This document shows, piece by piece, positions 9,099-18,202 of a DNA stretch of 64,000 nucleotides. Each line of letters begins with the position of its first letter. The stretch's first letter is position 1. This stretch comes from Aquimarina intermedia (GTDB lineage Bacteria > Bacteroidota > Bacteroidia > Flavobacteriales > Flavobacteriaceae), in NCBI RefSeq assembly GCF_008124785.1, contig NZ_VNHU01000005.1, positions 124,001-188,000 on the forward strand, written 5' to 3'. The notes beneath the pieces are model-generated. The model was not told where the DNA came from and did no database searches. It was given only the letters and a program-made list of their open reading frames with translations. Made by a program: the position numbers and the translations under genes.

Positions 9099-12000
9099 AT
9101 TTTTTCTTACAATGTATCATAGGTTCAAAAAGCATCGACTTTGGGCTTGGCCATTAATGATTACATTAGTAATTGCCGTAGCATTGTTGGCCAGTCGTAT
9201 TGGCTTTGAAGAGGACATTACTAAACTTTTACCGGATAGCGGAGCATCGACTGTCACAAAAAAAGTGTTAGAAACAGTGTCCTTTGCAGATAAAATTGTG
9301 GTAAACATTAGTAATCCGAATGGAGAACCTGATGCACTTACACAGTTTGCCGAAACCTATATTGATAGCCTTGATGGTAAAGTTTCTAAGTATATCGGTG
9401 AAATCCAAGGACGCGTACCAGAGAACAATGTGATGCAACTTTATAATTTTGTGTATGAGCATCTTCCGTTTTTTCTTGACGAAAGTGATTATGCTAAGAT
9501 TGAACAGCAACTCAATCAGGATTCTATAGCACAGCGTGTTAAAAATAATTATAAAGCATTAGTTTCACCAGCCGGCATTGTAACCAAAAAATTTATCGTC
9601 AAAGATCCGTTAGGTCTTACCCCCGTTGGATTAAAAAAATTCACTCAATTACAATTGGGAGATAATTATACATTGCATAATGGATTTTTAATCACCAAGG
9701 ATCATCGTAATTTATTACTCTTTATAACGCCGGCTCTTGCCGCAAATGAAACCGGTGAGAATACAATATTTATTGAAAAATTGCAATCACTGACAAAGCA
9801 TGTCAATAAGCACTATGAGAATGCTGACACCAAAGCCGTACTATTTGGATCGACCTTGTATGCAGTAGCCAATGCAAAGCAAATTAAAAAAGACATTCAG
9901 CTAACAATTAGCATTGCGATGACTTTGCTATTAATTATTTTAATTGCATTTTATCGTAAACTCACGGTACCGCTAATTATTTTTACGCCAACGGTATTCG
10001 GAGCCTTGTTGGCAATTGCCATTCTGTATGTGCTTAAAGGTAAGATTTCAGCAATTTCCCTAGGTATTGGATCCGTATTATTAGGAATTACGCTAGATTA
10101 CTCCTTACATATTCTAACACATTTTAGAAATAATCAAAACATACAAGCACTTTACAAAGATGTTGCCTTACCGGTACTAATGAGTAGTCTTACTACGGCG
10201 GTTGCTTTTTTATGTTTGGTTTTCGTAAAGTCAGAAGCACTGAATGATCTTGGAATTTTTGCAGCGGTCAGTGTCGTTGGAGCGTCCGTATTTGCGTTAA
10301 TTTTTATTCCGCAGGTATATCGATTTTCCAAGCAAACAAAACCAAAAAAGACGCTGTTGGATCATTTTTCGAACGTTCAGTTCGATAAAAATAAACCATT
10401 AATTGTAATAATTCTGGTGGTTTTCATCATAGGGTTGTTGCTATTTCATAAGGTTGGATTTGACACTGATTTGAATCAAATGAATTATCAGCCGGAAGAA
10501 CTGGTTGCCGCAGAGAATGATCTGGATCGTGTAAATAATAATAAGGCTAAAACAATTTATGTTGTTTCTTATGGTAGTTCATTAAATGCTGCCTTAAATA
10601 CCAATAATGCCCTACATAGGGTTTTAGCGGCTAATAAACAGGAACAACAAATACTCAACTATAGTTCTGTAGGAGGCGTCGTGTTGTCAAAAGAAGCCCA
10701 ACAGGAAAAAATCGATCAATGGCAGCGCTTTTGGACTCCGAAAAAAAGTGATACCCTGCTTAACATATTAAGATCTGAAGGAAGAATTTTCGGGTTTAAA
10801 CCGACAGTATTTGATCAGTTTGAAACCCTGATCCGGACACCGATCGAGCCAATTTTATATGCGCGGTATCAAGAGATAGATCAGTTGTATCTTAAAGAAT
10901 TTGTCACCAATCAACCGGATTTTGCAACAGTTATGTCGGCTGTTAAGGTAGCAGATGATGATACGGAGCAATTGTATGCGGCCCTCAATAAAGTTTCTAA
11001 TACTTTAATTATCGATCGAAAGCAACTTAATGAAAAGTTGTTAGGATCACTTAAAGATGATTTTAACGCGCTTATCGGTTACTCATTAATCGCGGTGATA
11101 ATACTGCTTTTATTGTTTTACCGCGATATATTGTTAGTGTTGCTTACCATCATACCGATTGCAATTACGTGGGTAATAACCTTAGGTGTTATGCAGTTGC
11201 TGGATATCAATTTTAATATCTTCAACGTGATTATTTCCACCTTTATTTTTGGATTGGGTGTAGATTACAGCATTTTTATAACCAATGGATTAGCCAAAGA
11301 GTATACCAACGGCTCGCGTGAATTACCGACTTACAAAACTTCAATTTTATTATCTGTAATTACAACGGTTTTAGGTATTGGAGTATTAATTTTCGCAAAA
11401 CATCCCGCGCTTCGTTCGATATCGATGGTCTCGTTAATAGGTATTTTTACAGCTGCTATAGTAGCGTTTACTATACAACCTTTGCTTTTCAAGTTTTGTA
11501 TTACACGAAGAGCGGCCAAAGGTCTTGCTCCGTTGCAAGTACGTCAGACATTATGGTCGCTATTCAGTTTTGGGTATTTCATCATTGGCGGGTTTATTAT
11601 ATCGTTACTCAGTAGTCTTATCATTCCGTGGTTACCAATAGCCAAAAAGAAAAAAATGGCAGTTTTTCATCGTATTGTCTCCAGAATGATGGCATCGGTG
11701 TTATACTCTAATCCCTTTGTAAAAAAGAAGGTGCTTAATCCAACAGGAGAAACGTTTGATAAGCAGTGTATTATTATTGCAAATCATGCGTCTTTTTTGG
11801 ATATTTTAACCGTGGGGATGTTACATTCTAATCTGATTTATCTTGTAAAAGATTGGGTGTACGAATCTCCGGTGTTTGGTAAAGCTGTACGATTAGCAGG
11901 GTTTTATCCGGTATCCTCTGGTATAGAAGGCGGCGTAGAGCATTTGCGGACAAAAGTGGAGCAAGGATATTCGCTCATTGCATTTCCCGAAGGATCCCGA

Positions 12001-12771
12001 ACGGATACAGCCAAGATGCGTCGTTTTCATAAAGGTTCCTTTTACTTGGCAGAGCAATTGAGTTTAGATATTGTGCCTGTAGTAATTCATGGAACCTCGC
12101 AAATTTCTCCCAAAGGAGATTTTATTATAAACGATGGAAATTTAACAGCCAAAATTTTACCTCGCATCAGTGCGGAAGATATAGATTACGGAGAGGGTTA
12201 TGCACTACGAACAAAAAAGATCAGTAAATATTTTAAAGGAGCCTTCACCTCATTACAACAAGAGGTTGAAGGAGTCAAGCATTATCAACGAGAAGTGCTG
12301 AATAACTATCGATATAAAACTTGTTTTTCTGAAGTAAAAAAGCATGTGTCTAATCATATTGAAAATTGGTATGTACTGGCAAATCAGATTGATTATAATG
12401 CTTCAATAATCACCCTTACAGATGATCACGGAGCGTTGCCTATATACCTAAGCTATAAAAAACCAAATGCGAAAATTACAGGAATACTTACTTCGCAAGA
12501 AGCACGCAAGATAGCTCAGGGATGCTTTTCAGTTAAGCGTACTACTATTCAGTTTGTAGACCTCCATACTGTTCTTCCCTCAAAAATAAATGTATTTTTG
12601 CTGGACACGCTTGAAGTGGATAGCCAAATGATTCAGGATATAATTAAAAACGAAGAGATTACTAAAATAATCGCAGGAAATGGCAAAGAATTAATTGCAT
12701 CATATTTAACAACTAGTTTTGAGTGTGTTATAGAAGGTGAGTGTACCGTATGGAAAAGAAGACAGACATGA
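9091..12771 (+). CDS. RND/MMPL exporter fused to PlsC-like acyltransferase and a degenerate methyltransferase-like tail
   Basis: The 1226-residue polyprotein has three parts. Residues 1-~860 are an MMPL/RND exporter: two sets of about six helices, each preceded by a large periplasmic loop; GLGVDYSIFITNGLAKEY marks the second set. Residues ~880-1070 are a PlsC-like acyltransferase with the catalytic NHASFLD box (about residue 898) and FPEGSRT (about 966). Residues ~1075-1226 follow the order of a class I methyltransferase, but the SAM-binding glycine motif is replaced by TLTDDHGAL, so it is probably inactive. It probably exports and acylates a lipid-like product at the inner membrane. Its start overlaps the previous gene by 8 bp and its stop forms an ATGA overlap with the next. 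Confidence 0.85.
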   Translation: MHKFFLTMYHRFKKHRLWAWPLMITLVIAVALLASRIGFEEDITKLLPDSGASTVTKKVLETVSFADKIVVNISNPNGEPDALTQFAETYIDSLDGKVSKYIGEIQGRVPENNVMQLYNFVYEHLPFFLDESDYAKIEQQLNQDSIAQRVKNNYKALVSPAGIVTKKFIVKDPLGLTPVGLKKFTQLQLGDNYTLHNGFLITKDHRNLLLFITPALAANETGENTIFIEKLQSLTKHVNKHYENADTKAVLFGSTLYAVANAKQIKKDIQLTISIAMTLLLIILIAFYRKLTVPLIIFTPTVFGALLAIAILYVLKGKISAISLGIGSVLLGITLDYSLHILTHFRNNQNIQALYKDVALPVLMSSLTTAVAFLCLVFVKSEALNDLGIFAAVSVVGASVFALIFIPQVYRFSKQTKPKKTLLDHFSNVQFDKNKPLIVIILVVFIIGLLLFHKVGFDTDLNQMNYQPEELVAAENDLDRVNNNKAKTIYVVSYGSSLNAALNTNNALHRVLAANKQEQQILNYSSVGGVVLSKEAQQEKIDQWQRFWTPKKSDTLLNILRSEGRIFGFKPTVFDQFETLIRTPIEPILYARYQEIDQLYLKEFVTNQPDFATVMSAVKVADDDTEQLYAALNKVSNTLIIDRKQLNEKLLGSLKDDFNALIGYSLIAVIILLLLFYRDILLVLLTIIPIAITWVITLGVMQLLDINFNIFNVIISTFIFGLGVDYSIFITNGLAKEYTNGSRELPTYKTSILLSVITTVLGIGVLIFAKHPALRSISMVSLIGIFTAAIVAFTIQPLLFKFCITRRAAKGLAPLQVRQTLWSLFSFGYFIIGGFIISLLSSLIIPWLPIAKKKKMAVFHRIVSRMMASVLYSNPFVKKKVLNPTGETFDKQCIIIANHASFLDILTVGMLHSNLIYLVKDWVYESPVFGKAVRLAGFYPVSSGIEGGVEHLRTKVEQGYSLIAFPEGSRTDTAKMRRFHKGSFYLAEQLSLDIVPVVIHGTSQISPKGDFIINDGNLTAKILPRISAEDIDYGEGYALRTKKISKYFKGAFTSLQQEVEGVKHYQREVLNNYRYKTCFSEVKKHVSNHIENWYVLANQIDYNASIITLTDDHGALPIYLSYKKPNAKITGILTSQEARKIAQGCFSVKRTTIQFVDLHTVLPSKINVFLLDTLEVDSQMIQDIIKNEEITKIIAGNGKELIASYLTTSFECVIEGECTVWKRRQT

Positions 12772-14312
12772 GGGAAACATTTGATGTCGTTATAATAGGT
12801 AGCGGATTAGGTGGCTTAGTATCGGCCAACATTCTGGCACGTGAAGGTAAAAAAGTATGTGTACTCGAAAAGAACAATCAGTTTGGGGGAAACCTACAAA
12901 CCTTTGTACGGGATAAGAGTATTTTTGATACAGGCATTCATTATATCGGAGGTTTAGCTAAAGGTCAGAATCTGTATCGTTATTTTGATTATCTGGATAT
13001 TATGGACGATCTTAAGATCAAGCAGATGGATCCGGATGGTTATGACATGATTTCTTTTAATGGTGTGGATATTGAATATCCGCACGCCCAGGGATATGAT
13101 AATTTTGTTACACAACTCACACACTATTTTCCCGAAGAAGCAGAAGGGATTAAAAAGTATATCGATAAGGTTCGTGATACATGTTATAATTTTCCGTTAT
13201 ACAACCTAAAATCAGGAGATCGGTACTACGGTGAAGATTTGTTGACGCTTAAAGCCAAAGATTTTATAGATACCGTTACGCAGAATGAAACCCTGCGTGC
13301 TGTTCTGGCCGGATCGAACCTATTGTATGCAGGCGATCCCGATAAAACACCTTTTTATGTACATGCATTATCGGTCAATTCATATATAGAGAGTGCATGG
13401 CGTTGTATTAATGGTGGGAGTCAGATTGCTAAATTACTCGTAAAACGTTTTCGTAATTTGGGCGGAACAATCCATAAATATCAGGAAGTAAATGCGTTTA
13501 ATTTTGAACAGGATACATTGGTCTCAGTTACTACAACCAAAGGTGATGTGTTTTCTGGAGATACGTTTATCTCAAATGTAGATCCCAAGTTAACGCTTCA
13601 GATTATTGGGAAGGACCGTTTCAGAAACATCTATTATAACCGTATTCAGAATACGGAAAGTATCATTTCATCCTTCAGTTTGTATTTGGTTTTTAAACCG
13701 GGTACTTTCCCGTATGTAAATCATAACTATTATCATACCCAATCGATTGATAAAGTGTGGACCACACAAAATTATACGCAAGAGTCTTGGCCCGAAGCGT
13801 ATTTGATTTCGATGAATGAGGATCGCAAACATCCCGGGTATGCAGATAATTTGACCTCGATAGCATATATGCGCTATGAAGAAACCAAGCCGTGGGAAGA
13901 TACCTTTAATACTGTAGCGATAAAAAATGATCGCGGCGAGGATTATGAAGCATTTAAGCAACGTAAGATTGAAGCGTATCTCAAAGAAATTGAAAAGAAA
14001 TTTCCCAATATTCGGGAGTGTATTCAGTCAGTGCATACATCCACGCCATTGTCCTATCGTGATTATATTGGTTGTTATGAAGGATCGATGTATGGCTTTG
14101 CCAAAGATGCTGAGAGTCCGATGAAATCATTTCTCTCGCCAAGAACCAAAATACCAAACCTATTATTTACCGGACAAGGATTAAATATGCATGGGGTATT
14201 AGGCGTAACTATAAGTGCGGTGGTTACCTGTGGAGAATTGTTAGGTAAAGACTATTTGCTTAACCGTATCACTTCGACGCTCGAGGAAAAAGAAAAACAA
14301 CGAACAGCATGA
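12768..14312 (+). CDS. CrtI/retinol-saturase-like FAD-dependent oxidoreductase
   Basis: The 514-residue protein has the N-terminal dinucleotide-binding motif IIGSGLGGLVSANILAREG followed by VLEKNNQFGGNLQTF, typical of phytoene-desaturase/retinol-saturase-like flavoproteins. The C-terminal FTGQGLNMHGVLGVTISA closes the FAD site. Such enzymes desaturate, saturate or isomerise polyenes and long acyl chains. It starts at the ATG of an ATGA stop-start overlap (12768) and ends in another with the C45 gene, so translation of the three is coupled. A GTG at 12741 or ATG at 12750 is possible but would overlap more deeply. Context suggests it tailors the cluster's lipid or polyene product. Confidence 0.85.
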   Translation: MRETFDVVIIGSGLGGLVSANILAREGKKVCVLEKNNQFGGNLQTFVRDKSIFDTGIHYIGGLAKGQNLYRYFDYLDIMDDLKIKQMDPDGYDMISFNGVDIEYPHAQGYDNFVTQLTHYFPEEAEGIKKYIDKVRDTCYNFPLYNLKSGDRYYGEDLLTLKAKDFIDTVTQNETLRAVLAGSNLLYAGDPDKTPFYVHALSVNSYIESAWRCINGGSQIAKLLVKRFRNLGGTIHKYQEVNAFNFEQDTLVSVTTTKGDVFSGDTFISNVDPKLTLQIIGKDRFRNIYYNRIQNTESIISSFSLYLVFKPGTFPYVNHNYYHTQSIDKVWTTQNYTQESWPEAYLISMNEDRKHPGYADNLTSIAYMRYEETKPWEDTFNTVAIKNDRGEDYEAFKQRKIEAYLKEIEKKFPNIRECIQSVHTSTPLSYRDYIGCYEGSMYGFAKDAESPMKSFLSPRTKIPNLLFTGQGLNMHGVLGVTISAVVTCGELLGKDYLLNRITSTLEEKEKQRTA

Positions 14313-15976
14313 TGAGTTTGCGTTTGATCATAGTGAGTAGCGTGATGCTTTGCATAGTTTCTGCTTGCGGGGTAAAGAAGTCTCTGTCTGCACGTCCAGA
14401 TCTCACGGGACTGGCCACGATTGACACGGCGCGAACAACCATTAATGATTCAACCTTTACACTTAATAACAACAGTCTTCGCAAAAATAAACAAGGCATT
14501 TGGGAGCTCTATCTGGAAGGTGATCCACTGGAACGTGGCTTGGCCGCAGGGAGTCTTACCCGGGAGCTGATCAAAATACAGGAAGAAGCATTTATCGGCA
14601 AGGTGACCGAACTTGTACCCTCACGAGGGTACTTGAAATTTCTAAGTAAACTCGTAGCCTGGTATAACCGAAGGTTACATCTGCATGTACCCGAAGAATA
14701 TAAACAAGAAATTTACGGACTCTCCCGATACGGATCCGATGACTACAATACCTTTGCCGAACCCTATGTGCGCATGCTCTATGCACACGGCGCGCACGAT
14801 ATTGGTCATGCATTGCAGGATTTGATGTTGGTAGGTTGCACTTCGTTTGCAGCGTGGAATGAGAAAACTGCTGACGGAAACTTATTAATCGGACGTAATT
14901 TTGATTTCTATGCAGGTGATGATTTTGCAAAAGAAAAAATGGTGGTATTTATGAAGCCCAACGACGGACATCGATTTATGATGTACGGTTGGGCGGGAAT
15001 GATGGGTACCGTATCCGGGATGAATGTAAAAGGACTCACCGTAACGATCAACGCAGGAAAATCAAAAATACCATTAGTGGCTAAAACACCGATTTCGATC
15101 CTGACACGCGAAATCCTTCAGTATGCTTCAACAATTGAAGAAGCGATAGCTATAGCCAAAAAACGAGAAGTATTTGTTTCAGAATCTATCATGATAGGAA
15201 GCGCTATTGATCAAAAAGCCGTACTGATAGAGGTGGCTCCGAAGAATTTTGGAGTGTATGAGGTTACTAATGACAATCAGCTGGTATGTTCGAATCATTT
15301 TCAAAGTGAGGCGTATGCAGCAGATGAGCGAAACCAAAAAGCGATTGCAGAAAGTCACTCTTTATACCGCTACGAGCGAATGACCGAATTGCTAAATCAA
15401 ACAGAAAAACTAACTCCGGAGCACGGAGTTTCAATTTTGAGAGACCGCAAAGGGCTAGGCGATACACGTATTGGTTATGGTAACGAAAAAGCACTGAACC
15501 AATTGTTGGCCTATCACGGGATTATTTTTCAGCCGGAAGCACTAAAAGTATGGATCTCCAGCAATCCGTACCAACTGGGTGCCTTTGTAGGATATGATTT
15601 AACTACTGTATTTGACAAATTTAGTTCCCGACAGGATTTAAGTAGTGTAGCTAATGAAGCGTTGCTGATTCCCGAAGATCCGTTTGTGGAAACGCAAGCC
15701 TACAAAGATTATGAAACTTTTCGTAAAGAACAGCGCCGTATAGAAAGCTTAATTGAAGCAAAAGAAACGATTCCCGAAGCTGAGCTACAGGCTCTTGTAC
15801 AGCTCAATCCCGATTATTGGATAGCCCATTATACGGTGGGGAAATACCATTACGAGCACAAAGAATACAAAGCAGCAATTATTGCTTTTAAAAAAGCATT
15901 GCAACGCGAAGTAACTACGGTTCCTGATGAGGAGATGCTACAGAATTATATTAAAAAAAGCTACCGTAAATTGTAA
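14309..15976 (+). CDS. C45-family autoproteolytic acyltransferase/hydrolase lipoprotein with TPR tail
   Basis: The 555-residue protein starts with a lipoprotein signal (CIVSAC, Cys20). The C45/NTN-hydrolase core follows; the presumed self-processing nucleophile is Cys177 in LVGCTSFAAW, with downstream GNLLIGRNFDFYAG and a GWAGMMGTVSGMN block as in acyl-CoA:6-APA acyltransferases. Family members cleave themselves before this Cys and then hydrolyse or transfer acyl groups. The last ~60 residues form a TPR-like helical repeat (YWIAHYTVGKYHYEHKEYKA). The gene overlaps the FAD enzyme by ATGA and is 2 bp from the ligase gene. Base composition is visibly richer in G+C than the genes left of 7 kb. 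A role in acyl transfer in the periplasm is inferred. Confidence 0.8.
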   Translation: MMSLRLIIVSSVMLCIVSACGVKKSLSARPDLTGLATIDTARTTINDSTFTLNNNSLRKNKQGIWELYLEGDPLERGLAAGSLTRELIKIQEEAFIGKVTELVPSRGYLKFLSKLVAWYNRRLHLHVPEEYKQEIYGLSRYGSDDYNTFAEPYVRMLYAHGAHDIGHALQDLMLVGCTSFAAWNEKTADGNLLIGRNFDFYAGDDFAKEKMVVFMKPNDGHRFMMYGWAGMMGTVSGMNVKGLTVTINAGKSKIPLVAKTPISILTREILQYASTIEEAIAIAKKREVFVSESIMIGSAIDQKAVLIEVAPKNFGVYEVTNDNQLVCSNHFQSEAYAADERNQKAIAESHSLYRYERMTELLNQTEKLTPEHGVSILRDRKGLGDTRIGYGNEKALNQLLAYHGIIFQPEALKVWISSNPYQLGAFVGYDLTTVFDKFSSRQDLSSVANEALLIPEDPFVETQAYKDYETFRKEQRRIESLIEAKETIPEAELQALVQLNPDYWIAHYTVGKYHYEHKEYKAAIIAFKKALQREVTTVPDEEMLQNYIKKSYRKL

Positions 15977-15978
15977 GT

Positions 15979-17268
15979 ATGCCTATGAAAAATGAACAAC
16001 AGCTAGCTACCCAAACAGCAGTACTACAAAACGAGAAGCTTACAGTATTGTTACAGTATATGCAGATACATTCGCCTTATTATCAGCGATTGTTTGCCGA
16101 GCACAAAATAACTGCCGATCAAATCACTACAGTTGAAGATTTGAAATACATACCGCTAACTACCAAAGAAGACCTTCAGGCGTATAATGATGACTTTTTA
16201 TGCGTCCCAAAAACCGAGATTGTAGATTATGTTACCACTTCGGGTACTTTGGGTAAGCCCGTTACTTTTGCGTTAACCGATCGGGATCTGAAACGCCTTA
16301 CCGATAATGAATCCCGCTCTTTTGCTATTGCCGGAGTCACCAAAGAAGATGTGGTGCAACTAACCACCACACTGGATCGACGTTTTATGGCAGGATTAGC
16401 GTATTTTTTAGGGACGCGTAAGTTAGGGGCCGCTATGGTGCGCGTAGGATCGGGTATTCCTGAGTTGCAATGGGATTCGATACATCGTTTTCAATCAACC
16501 TATCTAATAGTGGTGCCGTCGTTTTTATTAAAATTAATCGCCTATGCCGAAGCGCATGGTATTGATTACAATGCTTCTTCGGTAAAAGCTGCGATTTGTA
16601 TTGGTGAACCTTTGCGCGATCAAAACTTTGAGCTCAATACTCTGGGAGCTAAGATCAAAGAAAAATGGGATATTGAGTTATACTCAACATACGCCTCTAC
16701 CGAGATGAGTACGGCTTTTACGGAGTGTGCCGCGCACAATGGAGGACACCACCATCCGGATCTGATTATAACCGAAATCTTGGATGATGATGGAGAGGCA
16801 GTCCAAGATGGCGAAGTAGGGGAGTTGGTTATCACAACCCTGGGGGTAGAAGCCATGCCGTTATTGCGCTATACCACCGGAGATATGGTGCGTGCTCATA
16901 AAGAACCCTGTAGTTGTGGTCGTACTACGATGCGACTCAGCCCGGTCTTGGGTCGTAAAAAGCATATGATCAAATATAAAGGTACGACGCTCTACCCACA
17001 AAGTGTGGTTGAGGTATTGACTAGTTTTGAAGAAGTACTCTTGTACGTAATCGAAGTCATCACTAACGAACTGGGAACCGACAAACTTTTGATTCATGTG
17101 TCAGACGCTTTGAGTGCTGCGGACTGTAAAGCGTTAAAAGAACATTTTAGAGCGAATCTTCGAGTGGTCCCGGATCTGGTTCTGCAACCCCTGGCTACGC
17201 TTAAGGCAATGAAATTTCCCGAAATGAGCCGTAAACCGATTACGTTTATTGATTCGAGAGAAGGGTAG
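15979..17268 (+). CDS. PaaK-like adenylate-forming enzyme (phenylacetate-CoA ligase family)
   Basis: The 429-residue protein has the AMP-binding P-loop TTSGTLGKPVTF (residues 86-97), the YSTYASTEMSTAF block that contacts adenylate, the TTGDMVR aspartate, and a C-terminal lid with KYKGTTLYPQSV. A CSCGRTTMR segment may be a Zn-knuckle-like site, as often found in PaaK relatives. These enzymes activate aryl or fatty acids as acyl-AMP for transfer to CoA or a carrier. It is the last gene of the cluster, two bases after the C45 gene, and no terminator is obvious right after it. The substrate may be an aryl acid, by analogy with flexirubin loci; this is inference. Confidence 0.82.
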   Translation: MPMKNEQQLATQTAVLQNEKLTVLLQYMQIHSPYYQRLFAEHKITADQITTVEDLKYIPLTTKEDLQAYNDDFLCVPKTEIVDYVTTSGTLGKPVTFALTDRDLKRLTDNESRSFAIAGVTKEDVVQLTTTLDRRFMAGLAYFLGTRKLGAAMVRVGSGIPELQWDSIHRFQSTYLIVVPSFLLKLIAYAEAHGIDYNASSVKAAICIGEPLRDQNFELNTLGAKIKEKWDIELYSTYASTEMSTAFTECAAHNGGHHHPDLIITEILDDDGEAVQDGEVGELVITTLGVEAMPLLRYTTGDMVRAHKEPCSCGRTTMRLSPVLGRKKHMIKYKGTTLYPQSVVEVLTSFEEVLLYVIEVITNELGTDKLLIHVSDALSAADCKALKEHFRANLRVVPDLVLQPLATLKAMKFPEMSRKPITFIDSREG

Positions 17269-17296
17269 TTTTTTAATAACATCTTCCATGATAGAG

Positions 17297-17321
17297 GGTG
17301 GCCAAGCAACGTGCGGTCGGA
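17297..17321 (+). repeat. Intergenic 25-bp repeat, copy 1
   Basis: It begins GGTGGCCAAGCAA and ends GCGGTCGGA. It matches copy 2 (17975-17999) at 23 of 25 bases; the two copies bracket the orphan precursor peptide gene. Confidence 0.75.
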
Positions 17322-17441
17322 CAGAAAGAAATCAATATCGAATACTGAATTCTGAATATCGAAGTTGAACTTAAAACTTTAAGTTTAAAAATGTACCGAC
17401 TCTTGATTTTTTTTTAACCCACTGTACAAACTTCGTTGTCA

Positions 17442-17461
17442 CCTCGAACGAAGTCGAGAGG
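17442..17461. repeat. Small palindromic intergenic element
   Basis: CTCGA-ACGAAG-TCGAG is a perfect 5-bp inverted repeat inside a Flavobacteria-style GTCACCTCGAACGAAGTC sequence that I recognise as a common dispersed intergenic element in the group. Only this one copy is seen here. Confidence 0.5.
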
Positions 17462-17483
17462 TTGTCCTAGCATATCCTTAAAA

Positions 17484-17530
17484 CTAAAATATCTCCGTAG
17501 TAAATTTAGGTTGTTACGGAGATATTTTAG
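17484..17530 (-). terminator. Strong bidirectional hairpin downstream of precursor peptide gene
   Basis: A perfect 16-bp stem CTAAAATATCTCCGTA/TACGGAGATATTTTAG encloses a 15-nt loop. On the minus strand it is followed by TTTT, 18 bases after the precursor gene stop. It supports that small gene as a real transcription unit, and may also stop transcripts from the lipid cluster on the plus strand. Confidence 0.8.
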
Positions 17531-17548
17531 TGTGAGACAGAGAAGTGT

Positions 17549-17761
17549 TTAGAAAATACAACACTCACCATTACGTACGATGCCGGTGCATGATTGTGGT
17601 GTTGGAGTTTCCAGCGCACAGGGTCCTCCCTCAAAGCCTACAAAATTATCAAAACAACCTGTAAATAAACATTCGGATGATGAGCTTCCTCCGTTAATGA
17701 GTTGTTGTTCTTTTTTGCACAGAACTTTTGCGTTGTCGATGTTTAAAAATCTAGTTTTCAT
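17549..17761 (-). CDS. Orphan GG-leader precursor peptide (RiPP/bacteriocin-like)
   Basis: The 70-residue peptide has an N-terminal leader ending in CKKEQQLINGG (double glycine at residues 24-25). This fits the L-S/C-x-x-E-Q-x-x-I-N-G-G pattern of Flavobacteria bacteriocin-like and natural-product precursors, whose leaders are removed during export by peptidase-containing ABC transporters. The core (residues 26-70) opens with SSSSE and carries six Cys (two in ECLFTGC, then GPC, QSC and the terminal ECC), suitable for disulfides or thioether links. No modification enzyme or C39 peptidase transporter lies nearby, so processing would need proteins from elsewhere. A strong terminator follows. The DNA strand opposite is also open for 61 codons but has no family features. 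Confidence 0.72.
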   Translation of the reverse strand: MKTRFLNIDNAKVLCKKEQQLINGGSSSSECLFTGCFDNFVGFEGGPCALETPTPQSCTGIVRNGECCIF

Positions 17762-18202
17762 ATAAAATATATTTAAGGTTTCTATAGAATTTGGTTAATA
17801 AGTTCCTTAAAAGTACTAATAAAATTCATCAAATTAGAACGCTAACAGCAGAAATTGACTCTTACGTAAATCCGCAAATTATGACAAACCCATTCACCTA
17901 TGTTGCTCATTAAGGAATTAAATGCGGGAGCCATATATATTTATAGTTAATAACTCCTTTCCTTGACAGGGAAAGGTGGCCAAGCAATGCGCGGTCGGAA
18001 AGGGTGTTTCTCAACATTCACTCATTTTTATACCGAACGTCGATGTTTAAAATAATCTTTGTAGTTTATGGGTGTTTTATATGAAATAACATCTTAAAAC
18101 ACCCTATTTTAAAGGAAATGACACTTACATGACATCTATATGTCGTATAAAAAGCGAGGGGTATGAGATACATTTGTTTCATAATTTAAAAATCAAAAAT
18201 TC
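17762..18202. other. Intergenic region with second repeat copy
   Basis: I see no gene in these 440 bases. They hold the start-side flank of the precursor gene, the second copy of the 25-bp repeat with a preceding short hairpin (CTTTCC/GGAAAG, about 17958-17976), and the leader of the XRE-beta-lactamase gene. Confidence 0.5.
17975..17999 (+). repeat. Intergenic 25-bp repeat, copy 2
   Basis: It differs from copy 1 only at two positions (CAATGC in place of CAACGT). It is preceded by a small hairpin and followed by AAGGG, the usual layout of this kind of dispersed Flavobacteria element. Confidence 0.75.

Noticed and set aside
14592-14930. 112-codon frame antisense to the C45 gene
   Set aside because: It is a shadow of a higher-GC coding region with Arg/His-rich mirror composition.
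17580-17765. 61-codon plus-strand frame opposite the precursor peptide
   Set aside because: It lacks a leader or domain features, while the minus-strand frame has a GG leader, Cys core and downstream terminator.
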